Part shown: positions 43,389 to 52,512 of the stretch, piece by piece
Layout: every line of letters begins with the position of its first letter
How positions within the stretch are numbered: position 1 is the first letter of the stretch
The notes under the pieces: generated by a model
What the model was told of the DNA's origin: nothing
The model's input: the letters and a program-made list of their open reading frames with translations, nothing else
Database searches by the model: none
Assembly: GCA_963833585.1 (NCBI GenBank)
Contig: CAWHYF010000006.1
Coordinates: 1-64,000 of the forward strand
Direction of reading: 5' to 3'
Length of the DNA stretch: 64,000 nt
DNA from: Bog-756 sp963833585
Lineage (GTDB): Bacteria > Actinomycetota > Acidimicrobiia > Acidimicrobiales > RAAP-2
Program-made: the position numbers and the translations under genes

Positions 43389-43985
43389 CTAACTGCCGTA
43401 TCCGGAGGCTGTAATGGTCACGGTCAGAGGGTTGCCTGAGTTGTTGCAGACAACCTCGGGGTTGGCGTCGAGCTCCACTGTCCACACCACTCCGTTTACG
43501 GGGCCCGAGAAGGGGTACTGGACGTTGTTGCCGTTGACCACGCCCTGCAGGTAACAGGTGGTGCCGTCGAGTGGACCCGGATCCACCTCGGTAATGGTCA
43601 AATCTGTTCCGTGCTGAGGGAGTCCATGAAACGCGTGAGGGATGCCGTTACCGGGCGCGGTGAATGTTTCCGCCCACGCATTTTGACCTTGATACTGCGC
43701 GGAGCTCACTCCCTGCGGTCCAGTGGCCCCGACGGGCCCCTGGGGACCTTGTGGTCCGATAGGACCCTGCAATCCGGTCGATTCCCACGAGATCTGGGTG
43801 GCCGTACTGGCACACGCCGGCACAACAGTCCCGACATTGTTTAGCTTTCCCGCCTTGAGGCATGCGAAGTAGGTGACGTTGGTTCCTGTCGCGCCAACGG
43901 ACACCGCCTCAGTGATTCCCGCGGTCAATCCAGCTCCTGCCAGCATTGCCGCCACCACCAACACCGCCGTTCGATGAGCCTTCAC
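43389..43985 (-). CDS. Exported protein with a collagen-like segment
   Basis: 198 residues. Signal peptide MKAHRTAVLVVAAMLAGAGL with cleavage before about residue 30. A short Cys-containing domain (VTYFACLKAGKLNNVGTVVP) is followed by ISWESTGLQ, then GPIGPQGPQGPVGATGPQG, six to seven Gly-X-Y triplets. The C-terminal beta-rich domain includes TCYLQGVVNGNNVQYPFSG. 'YFACLK.GKL..V' plus a short collagen stretch is a layout frequent in actinobacterial exported proteins. It is probably trimeric at the surface through the triplets. Function unknown. Confidence 0.75.
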   Translation of the reverse strand: MKAHRTAVLVVAAMLAGAGLTAGITEAVSVGATGTNVTYFACLKAGKLNNVGTVVPACASTATQISWESTGLQGPIGPQGPQGPVGATGPQGVSSAQYQGQNAWAETFTAPGNGIPHAFHGLPQHGTDLTITEVDPGPLDGTTCYLQGVVNGNNVQYPFSGPVNGVVWTVELDANPEVVCNNSGNPLTVTITASGYGS

Positions 43986-44098
43986 GGTTCAAGCCTCCTG
44001 CTCGAGGTGCGGATGCACCGTCAGGGGCATCAATGTAGAGAAGGAGCGGGCCCCCCACGGGGATATGCGACGATTTCCGAGAGGCACCGAACCCTCGG

Positions 44099-45265
44099 CT
44101 AGTTGCCTCCGGTGGCCACGAGCACGACAAGAGCAGCCGCCATCGACAGAGGGACGGCGAGCACGCCAATGCGGCTGGCCTTGGTAATCGACGGCTGCGC
44201 TCCAGCGGCACGGGCCGACCGCAACCAGAGCAACCAGGCCAGGGAGCCGGTGGCGAAGAGATTGGGTCCGAGATTGAGCCCGATGAGAAGCGCAAACGGG
44301 CGGTCCGGGGTACGAGCGGCGAGCAGCGACGCCGCCGGTAGGTTGTTCACCAGCACGGAGGTCACGGCCGCAACCCCAGCTGTTCCCCACACATCGAGGT
44401 GTGAGAGGAGCATGGAGGGGCCGTCCCACACTCGTCCCAGGGTTCCCAGCGCCACGGCCACACCGAACAAGCCGACCAGCACGGGCACGCCAAGTACCTG
44501 GACCACGCGGCGGGGCTGGTCCTTTCCCGATGCCAGGCGGATCCCGATCGAAATGGCCCCCACGACCAGCACCGGCAGTGCGGGTGAGCGCAACAGGAGC
44601 ACCAGCGCTGCTGCCGCGATGACGGCCGGCAATCCGAGTCCAAGGCCTATCCCGTCCGAATCTGCCAGTTCCCGGCTGTTGACCCGCAGTGAGCGGCGCT
44701 CCAGGAGGGCGACCACCCCGGCGGTGACCACGAGGGCAGCCAGGGCCGGTCCCCACATGCGGGCGAGGAACGCGGCACCAGTGAGCCGAACATGCCCGAG
44801 GACGATGAGATTGGTCAGGTTCGAACCCGGGAGGAACAGGGAGCCAGCGTTGGACAGCAGTAGGCAGCCATAGAGCAGCGGGGCCTCGCCTTCGCCTCGG
44901 CTCCTGGCGGCGTAGACCAGCACGGGCGTGAGGAAGGCGACTGACGTGTCAAGGTTCAAGACGGCGGTCACCACGGCGATCATCACGGTGGCGCCGGCGA
45001 ACAGGATGACCCCGGACGACGAAAGTCGGGCCAACCGGTGACCCGCGGCGGCAAACAGGCCGTCGTCGTCTGCCACCAAGCCGATCAGAAGTAACCCGGC
45101 CACCAGCACGAACGGCGACCAGTTCTGCGCCGCCGCCGATCGGGCATTGGCTGGACTTGCTGCGAAGGCTGCGATCAGCCCGACGAGACCGAGTCCGGCC
45201 AACAACCAGGGAAGCCATTTCTGGATCGGAGCAGGGCCCCGGCGCTCAACTGACCTGCGGTCCAC
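44099..45265 (-). CDS. ArsB/ion-transporter superfamily membrane protein
   Basis: About 388 residues from a GTG at 45265; longer frames add an Arg/Ser-rich segment unlikely to be translated. Ten to eleven hydrophobic segments are present. NWSPFVLVAGLLLIGLVADD and NLDTSVAFLTPVLVYAARS occupy the first half, with SNAGSLFLPGSNLTNLIVLG as the first discontinuous hairpin and SVLVNNLPAASLLAAR as the second (VNNLPA). These are hallmarks of the ArsB/NhaD branch. It could export arsenite or exchange anions or cations. No arsR or arsC lies nearby, so arsenic specificity is not supported. Confidence 0.75.
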   Translation of the reverse strand: MDRRSVERRGPAPIQKWLPWLLAGLGLVGLIAAFAASPANARSAAAQNWSPFVLVAGLLLIGLVADDDGLFAAAGHRLARLSSSGVILFAGATVMIAVVTAVLNLDTSVAFLTPVLVYAARSRGEGEAPLLYGCLLLSNAGSLFLPGSNLTNLIVLGHVRLTGAAFLARMWGPALAALVVTAGVVALLERRSLRVNSRELADSDGIGLGLGLPAVIAAAALVLLLRSPALPVLVVGAISIGIRLASGKDQPRRVVQVLGVPVLVGLFGVAVALGTLGRVWDGPSMLLSHLDVWGTAGVAAVTSVLVNNLPAASLLAARTPDRPFALLIGLNLGPNLFATGSLAWLLWLRSARAAGAQPSITKASRIGVLAVPLSMAAALVVLVATGGN

Positions 45266-45350
45266 TGCGGGAGTCTGCCAGAGCGCTGGCGGTCCCGACC
45301 TGGAGGCTTCGACAGGAGGGGCAGTCGATGTCCGACGGATGGCCCCGTCT

Positions 45351-45944
45351 CTACTCAGATGATCGTGGAGCCTGAGGGTGGACGGTCTCACCTCGAGCCA
45401 ACATCTCGACGAACTGGTCGATGCGCCTGGCGCGGGTTTCGGCCTTCTTCGCGGTGCCGATCCTGTAGAGGACGGAGTACCGATTCGCACTGGTGAGCGT
45501 CTCGAACGTCGCCTTCGCGGCCGGATTGGCAGTCAGAGCGTTCGCCAGGTCCTCCGGAACCTCCACGCTGGCTTGCCCGGCGTAGGCGGCCTCCCATCGA
45601 CCGTCCTCCTTCGCCTTGTCCACCTCGGCTTCCCCTGATCGTCGCATTCGACCGATGGCGGCCAGTCGCTCGGCGCTGGCGGCATTCCGCCGAGACCACG
45701 GGCTACCGGGTCTTCGCGGCGTGAAACGTCGTCGGAACGTTGCATCGTCGCGACGCCCGAGCTGACCATCGATCCAGCCGAAGCAGATCGCCTCGTCGAG
45801 CGCTTCGTCGTACGACAGTGTCGTCGGACGAGCCGTTCCCTTCTTGGCCAGGACGAGCCAAACTCCTGGTGACTCGGCATGATGGCCGCCCAACCATCTT
45901 CGCCATTCACTCGCGTCGGCGACCAGTAGCTCGGGGAGATCCAT
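45351..45944 (-). CDS. YdeI/OmpD-associated family protein
   Basis: 197 residues, all in one domain: SEWRRWLGGHHAESPGVWLV, LSYDEALDEAICFGWIDGQL, and the basic RRFTPRRPGSPWSRRNAASA. Then VPEDLANALTANPAAKATFE follows. 'GWIDG', 'R.TPR...S.WS..N' and 'VP.DL..AL..NP.A...F' are the consensus points of the YdeI/OmpD-associated family. The family is implicated in stress and antimicrobial-peptide resistance in Bacillus (YdeI-type), without a known biochemical activity. Confidence 0.85.
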   Translation of the reverse strand: MDLPELLVADASEWRRWLGGHHAESPGVWLVLAKKGTARPTTLSYDEALDEAICFGWIDGQLGRRDDATFRRRFTPRRPGSPWSRRNAASAERLAAIGRMRRSGEAEVDKAKEDGRWEAAYAGQASVEVPEDLANALTANPAAKATFETLTSANRYSVLYRIGTAKKAETRARRIDQFVEMLARGETVHPQAPRSSE

Positions 45945-46029
45945 GCTGCCTTCACGATATCCCCCATGTGGCGTTGGGGATGCCCCGCAAGCACAGGGTC
46001 CGAGAGAGTGTTGGCCGGGGCGAGCAGCA

Positions 46030-47115
<1,086 letters not shown>

Positions 47116-47275
47116 GGGTGCTCCTCCAAGTGTCGTGCCGGCCGGCCGGCGGGCACGGAACGGGCCACGCCAGATCGTAGGGGATGGCCGCTCCGGCCGG
47201 GACCGCCGCCGCCCTCCCACCGGCGGCCCGTCGAGCATCCCCGGACCGACCGACACGCCCGGTCCAGGCCAGGGG

Positions 47276-48007
47276 TCAGCCGATCGGTTTGACCAGATAC
47301 TCACTCATGGTCGAACTGCGGAGCCGGGTCATGTCGAGGCAGGCGTCCACGCTGGTGATCATGCGGGACACGTTGGCCTGAAGCTCCTCGGGTGTGGTGG
47401 CGTTGAAGAACAGCATGGGGTCGGCCACGTGGCCGGTGGACGGCCACCCCTCCTCCACGATGCCCCCCACCTCGGGTGCTCCTTCGCTCAACGGACGCAC
47501 CACCTCGTTGCGTACGTACCGGGTCCGCGGTTGGAGCTCGCCGGAGACCGGGGACTGGGTCCCGTGCCATCGGGTGATCCACTCCTGGTAGTCCAGGCCC
47601 TCGGGGCGGTGGATGAGGGCCACGGTCAACACGCCCGGTGAACGGTCCCCGTCGGGCCAGTCCCGGGCCGGGGCGTACTCGGTGGTCCCGTAGTCGTCGT
47701 AGAGCGACTCGACCACCAGGTAGGACGCCCACCGGAGCCCGAGGTCGGCGACGGATGACTCCGCCTCACCCCGGTGTTCATAGCTGTCCAACCACACCGA
47801 CACCTGAGCCACATGGGGATGCTCGCCATCCGGCGGCGGAGCCGGCGAGGGGGCCGGCGCAGCATCAGCGTCGTGGACATTCAGCGACAGCCCTCGCACA
47901 CCGGAGGCCAGGAGCCGGGGCGCGGTCTCCTCGAGCAGCCACTGCCGAAGGACGTTCCCGGCGTCGGGGTCGCCGTCGCCCCACATCAGGATGACGATCT
48001 TCTCCAC
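47276..48007 (-). CDS. EthD-like dimeric alpha/beta-barrel protein
   Basis: 243 residues from GTG 48007 (VEKIVILMWGDGDPDAGNVL). Two ferredoxin-like halves are seen: VSVWLDSYEHRGEAESSVAD with LYDDYGTTEYAPARDWPDGD, and VLTVALIHRPEGLDYQEWIT with RWHGTQSPVS. The 'DYQEWITRWHG' phrase is the EthD-like signature ('F..YW...H.'). Relatives act on hydrophobic catabolic intermediates. It follows the AhpD-like gene by 19 bases and is probably co-transcribed. Confidence 0.7.
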   Translation of the reverse strand: MEKIVILMWGDGDPDAGNVLRQWLLEETAPRLLASGVRGLSLNVHDADAAPAPSPAPPPDGEHPHVAQVSVWLDSYEHRGEAESSVADLGLRWASYLVVESLYDDYGTTEYAPARDWPDGDRSPGVLTVALIHRPEGLDYQEWITRWHGTQSPVSGELQPRTRYVRNEVVRPLSEGAPEVGGIVEEGWPSTGHVADPMLFFNATTPEELQANVSRMITSVDACLDMTRLRSSTMSEYLVKPIG

Positions 48008-48026
48008 GATCGGGCCCTGACCCGGA

Positions 48027-48539
48027 TCAACTCGGTCCCGGCGAGGGGACCCGGCAGGCGCCGTCGATGTCGAAGACCTGATTGAAGCGGCCGAGTGCCA
48101 GCCACGAGCCCACGCACAGGGCCAGATCGACCAGCTCGTCGTCGCTGTAGCCGTCGTGGAGGCGGGCCCAGAAGGCGTCGTCCATCCCCAGGTGGTCGGT
48201 GGAATAGCGCTCGGCGAACTCCGCGGCCAGGCGCTCCCGGTCGCTGAGGCCGGTCCAGTCGCGCCGGACCCCGACCGCTTCGTAGAATTCTTCGGGGATC
48301 TCCCCCGGTTCGGCACCCCGGCTCGGTACGTCGCGGGCCGTACGCCAGTCGATGCAGATGGCACACTGGTTGATCCGGGCCATGGTCGTCCGGGCGGCTT
48401 CGAATTCCCGGAGCGAGAGGGAGGACCGCTCGTAGACGGCGTTGGAGTATCCCCCTGCCGCCGCGGTGATGGGTGGGGCGAGCTCCGTCCACACATAGAC
48501 CAACGGATCCTTCTCCACCGGAACGGTCACGCGTGGCAC
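48027..48539 (-). CDS. Carboxymuconolactone decarboxylase/AhpD-like protein
   Basis: 170 residues. The redox motif is CAIC in MARINQCAICIDWRTARD, followed by LSDRERLAAEFAERYSTDHL and LALCVGSWLALGRFNQVFDI. This is the AhpD fold with CxxC but without the exact EHxxC..CH arrangement of AhpD itself. Likely a peroxidase-like thiol protein or a gamma-carboxymuconolactone decarboxylase relative. Grouped with an EthD-like gene, it may belong to an aromatic or steroid catabolic set. Confidence 0.78.
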   Translation of the reverse strand: MPRVTVPVEKDPLVYVWTELAPPITAAAGGYSNAVYERSSLSLREFEAARTTMARINQCAICIDWRTARDVPSRGAEPGEIPEEFYEAVGVRRDWTGLSDRERLAAEFAERYSTDHLGMDDAFWARLHDGYSDDELVDLALCVGSWLALGRFNQVFDIDGACRVPSPGPS

Positions 48540-48824
48540 GGGTCCCCCACTTCTCTTCGGTCGCCGGGCCTGTCCAAACCGTCAGGTCTGTCGGGCTCGC
48601 CCGCTCTCAGGCCGGCCTGGTGACCACCCCGGAGCGGCCTCGATGTGATTGGTGCACAGTATTGGCCGTCGGACCACGTCCACGCCAGCCGCCGCCGCCG
48701 GAAGCCAGTACCCCACCCAGCTGCAAGCCGACAACGGGAGCACGCACCAACCGGAATTCAGCCGCAGGGAACGACCAGCGTCACCCGTCGGGTTGGGCCT
48801 CACTGACCCGGGCGACGGTTCTGG

Positions 48825-49151
48825 TCAGGCCACGGGGGACGGCAGCCGACGGACCACCCGACCGGCCAGGCCGGTCAGATACTGGATCCACTGGCGCTCA
48901 CCCATCAACCACAGCCACAGCTCGCGCTTGTTGGCGATGACCTGCTCGACGAAGTCCTCCCGGCTCATCCCGACCGGCTCGAGCGCCGGCTGCCAGCACC
49001 GCCACAACCACAGCCCGATGCAGATGTCGTCGGTGAAGCCCGCACGCCAGTCCTGGCCATCGAGGAGCGCGTCCCGCAGCCCCTCCTTCAGGTCCGCGGG
49101 CTCATCCGGAAGCTCCAGCCGTGGACCGCCTTCCACTTCGAACACCGTCAT
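48825..49151 (-). CDS. Hypothetical protein
   Basis: 108 residues from ATG 49151: MTVFEVEGGPRLELPDEPAD, LKEGLRDALLDGQDWRAGFT, and the Trp-rich DDICIGLWLWRCWQPALE. It ends FVEQVIANKRELWLWLMGER QWIQYLTGLAGR. It is soluble and acidic in the first half, with about eight Trp overall, which is unusual. No family recognised. It lies beyond the strong hairpin that ends the cys operon, so it is probably transcribed separately. Confidence 0.6.
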   Translation of the reverse strand: MTVFEVEGGPRLELPDEPADLKEGLRDALLDGQDWRAGFTDDICIGLWLWRCWQPALEPVGMSREDFVEQVIANKRELWLWLMGERQWIQYLTGLAGRVVRRLPSPVA

Positions 49152-49245
49152 AACGGCCACCCTACCCATACCACGGTCAGTAGTTTGGCCAATTATTCGC
49201 CCAGCTGGGAGAACGGGCGATATCGGAACACAACCTTCATCTCCG

Positions 49246-49275
49246 GCAGGGCGTCGAGCCCCCTCGACGCCCTGC
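49246..49275 (-). terminator. Strong hairpin downstream of the cys/F420 operon
   Basis: GCAGGGCGTCGAG and CTCGACGCCCTGC are perfect 13-bp arms with a CCCC loop, starting 63 bases beyond the FrhB-like gene stop at 49338. There is no U-tract. Position and stability suit termination of the minus-strand operon. Confidence 0.6.
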
Positions 49276-49337
49276 AAGCTTGCAGGCCATCTCCCACCGG
49301 CCGGCCCGGTACCGATCGACGGAACCCCCCGCGGGGT

Positions 49338-50618
49338 TCAGTGGTCGGGCAGTACCGGCGCCCGGTCGCTGTCCGCATAGGCCGAGACGTGCTCGGCGTA
49401 GTCGATGAACAGCGGGGCGTCGGGGTCGAAGGGGCGGCGAAGGCTGTCGAAAGCGATCCGCTTGTCGAAGGCGTCCAACTTGACCAGCGCCTCCGGGTTG
49501 TCCAGCTCCCGGAAGTCCAACCGGCCTCGGGCGTTGTCGAGGGCCTTGCGCCCCCGTTCGGTCCGGACCAGCACGCTGCTCCACCCGTCCATCGAGCCCA
49601 CGCTGCCCACCGAGAGGTCCGCACCCCGGCCCAGGAAGTCGGCGCACTCGTCGCACCCCTTCAGGGCCGCGCCGTGGAAGTTCTTGATGGGCTCGTCCAC
49701 CGCCACTTCGCCGTCCCGGTACTCCACGATCATCCGCCCGCGGATGACGTCCACCTTGCTGACCCGCTCGAGATCGATGCCCCGGTCCTCCTGGAGCAGC
49801 TGGAGCATCAGGCCCTGGTAGTCGAAGCTCTTGGTGCACAGCAGGGCGATGGTCAGCACCACTGCGTCGATCCGGTGGGCCCCGGTCGGCCAGCGGCGTG
49901 ACTGCATGGCCCGGATGCCCTGGATCTCACACGGCGTCCCCACCACGGCGATCCTGGGCCTGGGCGGTAGGTCGTACTTGGACAGGTCCAGCTCGGCCAG
50001 GGCCATCGTCTGGTTGTAGTAGCTCCCGGCGGCCTCGATGATCTCCTTGGCCGTCGTGGCCAGGTGGGCCACACCCTTCCACGGCTCGTCGGGATCGTCG
50101 CTGGGTCGGGTGACCAGAGCACCGTCGATGTCCCCGCCGGCCAACGCCGCGACCAGCAGGGCCGAGACCACGCCCCCGTCCTGGGCGCCGTCGGGCCGGG
50201 CCCCGGCCCGCACGGCGTAGGAGTCCATCACCGCGCCCAGTCCGTCGCCGGGAGGGCCGCCGGTGATCTTCCAGTAATTGTCGGCGGCATCGGACCGGAC
50301 CACGGCGCCCCCACCGGTCACCCCGCCGTCCTCGGCGTCCCCGGAGACGGTGGAGGGTGGCCACAGGGCCTCGTAGCGGAGCCCGCCCCGGGGGCAGAAG
50401 TCCCAGCACAACGAGCAACCCGTGCACATCTTGATCAGCTCGGGCAGCTCGGTGTCCTCGTCGACGCCGATGGAGTTGGACGGGCACACGGCCACACAGG
50501 TCCCGCACTGGATACACCGTTCGGCGTCGATGACGCCGGCCTGCAGTTCCCAGAACCAGGTCTTCCCGGGCGGCTCGGCGATCCCGTTCATCTCCTCGCG
50601 TATGCGGTAGGCCTTCAT
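49338..50618 (-). CDS. F420-reactive iron-sulfur flavoprotein (FrhB/FpoF-like)
   Basis: 426 residues. The N-terminal ferredoxin domain has two [4Fe-4S] motifs: Cys35/38/41/45 in CIQCGTCVAVCP and Cys65/68/71/75 in CTGCSLCWDFCP. The rest is the FrhB domain: QDGGVVSALLVAALAGGDID, VVGTPCEIQGIRAMQSRRWP, and KGCDECADFLGRGADLSVGS (flavin/Fe-S region). Such proteins oxidise F420H2 with FAD and pass electrons to a partner. The start ATG overlaps the sulfite reductase stop (ATGA, 50615-50618), so the two are translationally coupled and probably form one complex. The N-terminal half of methanogen Fsr has the same architecture. Confidence 0.88.
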   Translation of the reverse strand: MKAYRIREEMNGIAEPPGKTWFWELQAGVIDAERCIQCGTCVAVCPSNSIGVDEDTELPELIKMCTGCSLCWDFCPRGGLRYEALWPPSTVSGDAEDGGVTGGGAVVRSDAADNYWKITGGPPGDGLGAVMDSYAVRAGARPDGAQDGGVVSALLVAALAGGDIDGALVTRPSDDPDEPWKGVAHLATTAKEIIEAAGSYYNQTMALAELDLSKYDLPPRPRIAVVGTPCEIQGIRAMQSRRWPTGAHRIDAVVLTIALLCTKSFDYQGLMLQLLQEDRGIDLERVSKVDVIRGRMIVEYRDGEVAVDEPIKNFHGAALKGCDECADFLGRGADLSVGSVGSMDGWSSVLVRTERGRKALDNARGRLDFRELDNPEALVKLDAFDKRIAFDSLRRPFDPDAPLFIDYAEHVSAYADSDRAPVLPDH

Positions 50619-52477
50619 CTCGCCGATTCCGATTCCGATTCCGATTTCGATTTCGATCCCGGTTCTGGGCCGCCCGAACCCGTCCCCGCCCGAACCCTGG
50701 TCGGCTTGGTGCCCAGCGTCACCGGGGTGCCGGTCCCCTCCTCGGACAGGGTCCGGCGCAGGTCGTCGTTGGGGACCCGCCGGGCCCAGTTGAAGAACGG
50801 CTCGTCCGCCCGGCGCTCGGACTGGTACCGACGCACCACCCGAAGCAGCGCGTCGGGCACGTCGTTGACCGGCCGGGCGTGCTCGATCCAGTCGATGAAC
50901 CCGGAGCCGGCACCGAGCGATCCTCCCATGCCGATGTCGACAGCCTCGGACAGATGGTTACCCACATGGGCCACCTCGCCGCGGAACCCGATATCGGCGA
51001 TCTGCGGTTGGGCACAGCTGGCCGAGCAGCCCGAGAAGTGCATCCGGATCACCCCGGCGTCCTCCTTGGGCCCCGATCGCTCCCCGGGCACGGGGGCGGC
51101 GCCCACCGGCTCGCCGGCCAGCTGCTCGTCGAGGAACCGGGCCCACTTCACCGCCCGCTCCTTGGTCTCCACGATGGCGTACCGGCAGAACTCCGCCCCG
51201 GTGCAGGCCACCACCCCACGGGTGAACGGACCCGGATAGGGCGAGTACTTCTGGAGGAGATCCTCCGCCAACAGGGTCTCGACCCGGTCCTCGGGAACGC
51301 CGGTGAAGGTGATGTTCTGATCGGTGCCCACCCGCACCGTGCCGTCACCGTAGGTCTCGGCCAGTCGGGCCGCCTCCACGAGTTCCAGGCCGTTCATCCG
51401 CCCCACCGGGACGGAGCACCCCACGTAGACCAGGCCCGGCTGCTTCTGGGGGTGGACCCCGACGTGATCGCCGCGGTAACGCCTGGTCAGGTCCTCGCCC
51501 GCCGGAACCAGGTCGAAGCGGGCCCGTCTGGCCAACTCCTCCCGGAAGCCCTCGGGACCCAGCTCCTGGACCAGGTAGCGCATGCGGGCCTGGCCCCGGT
51601 TCTCACGGTTACCCAGCTCCCCGAAGACCTGGGCGATGGCCCGGACGACCTCGACGGCCTGGTCCTGGGCCACGAACACGTCCAGGTCCGAGGCCATCCG
51701 CTCACCATCGGACAGCCCGCCCCCGGCCAGCAGGTTGAAACCGAGCGTTCCGTCGGTCGACCGGGCCGGCCAGAGTCCGATGTCGTTGATCTCCGCCTGC
51801 GCACAGTCCTCCACGCACCCGGTGACCGAGATCTTGAACTTGCGCGGGAGATTGGCGTACTCGCGGTTACCGGTGAAGAAGTCCGAGACGGCCCGGACGA
51901 TGGGGAGGGCGTTGAAGGCCTCGTGGGCGTCGACCCCGGAGACCGGGCAACTCAGTACGTTGCGGGACGAGTCGCCACAGGCCTGCAGGGTGGTCAGCCC
52001 GACCGCGGCCAGCCGACGCCAGATTCGAGGGATGTCCCCGATTCGGAGCCAGTGGATCTGGACGGTCTGGCGGGTGGTGAGGTCGGCATAGCGCGAGCCG
52101 AAGACCCTGGACTCGGTGCCGTCAGGTCCTTCGCCGAAGGCGTCGGCCACCACGCCGATCTCCCGGATCTGCGGAGCGGTCAAGAACCCGCCGGGGATCT
52201 TCACCCGCATCATGAAGGCGTCGCCGCCCTGCTTCTGTGGGTAGATCCCGGCCCACTTCATCCGCTCCAGCTCGCCGGGCACCTTGGCGATGGCGGCCGG
52301 TCCCTCCTTGGAGTAGGTGTCGATGATGGCGTCGGCGACCTCCAGCGGGTGGCGTTCGAGCTTCCACTGCTCGATCTCGTTGAGCTCGCCCACGGTCCGG
52401 TACGGGTTGATGAAGGGCATGGGACGTTCCGTCCCGCGGATGTTCAGCCCGTAGAGTTCATCCCGGTCTTTGGGCAT
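50615..52477 (-). CDS. Siroheme [4Fe-4S] sulfite/nitrite reductase
   Basis: 620 residues, two pseudosymmetric halves of the ferrite-like reductase fold. The siroheme/cluster ligands are Cys425 and Cys431 (ACTGAEFCRYA) and Cys484 and Cys488 (FSGCSASCAQPQIADIGF). The first half keeps a related pair, Cys221/Cys225 in VTGCVEDCAQAEINDIG, plus Cys167 and Cys177 in ACGDSSRNVLSCPVSG. Adjacent cysH favours sulfite as substrate (six-electron reduction to sulfide), but nitrite cannot be excluded. The C-terminus is a (SK)/(SE) simple-repeat tail. Electron donor: probably the coupled FrhB-like protein instead of ferredoxin or NADPH. Confidence 0.88.
   Translation of the reverse strand: MPKDRDELYGLNIRGTERPMPFINPYRTVGELNEIEQWKLERHPLEVADAIIDTYSKEGPAAIAKVPGELERMKWAGIYPQKQGGDAFMMRVKIPGGFLTAPQIREIGVVADAFGEGPDGTESRVFGSRYADLTTRQTVQIHWLRIGDIPRIWRRLAAVGLTTLQACGDSSRNVLSCPVSGVDAHEAFNALPIVRAVSDFFTGNREYANLPRKFKISVTGCVEDCAQAEINDIGLWPARSTDGTLGFNLLAGGGLSDGERMASDLDVFVAQDQAVEVVRAIAQVFGELGNRENRGQARMRYLVQELGPEGFREELARRARFDLVPAGEDLTRRYRGDHVGVHPQKQPGLVYVGCSVPVGRMNGLELVEAARLAETYGDGTVRVGTDQNITFTGVPEDRVETLLAEDLLQKYSPYPGPFTRGVVACTGAEFCRYAIVETKERAVKWARFLDEQLAGEPVGAAPVPGERSGPKEDAGVIRMHFSGCSASCAQPQIADIGFRGEVAHVGNHLSEAVDIGMGGSLGAGSGFIDWIEHARPVNDVPDALLRVVRRYQSERRADEPFFNWARRVPNDDLRRTLSEEGTGTPVTLGTKPTRVRAGTGSGGPEPGSKSKSESESESAR
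50623..50658 (-). repeat. Six-unit hexanucleotide microsatellite
   Basis: Six units of CCGATT/TCGATT-type hexamers on the plus strand, encoding alternating Ser-Glu and Ser-Lys at the sulfite reductase C-terminus. It ends 5 bases before the ATG of the FrhB-like gene. A change in unit number would lengthen the tail without altering frame. Confidence 0.85.
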
Positions 52478-52512
52478 CTCAGGAGCGCTGAGGAGAGGGG
52501 GGTGCCGTCATC

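Noticed and set aside
44099..45265. Arsenic resistance operon
   Set aside because: Only an ArsB-superfamily carrier is present. No ArsR, ArsC or ArsA is nearby, and the superfamily transports many ions.
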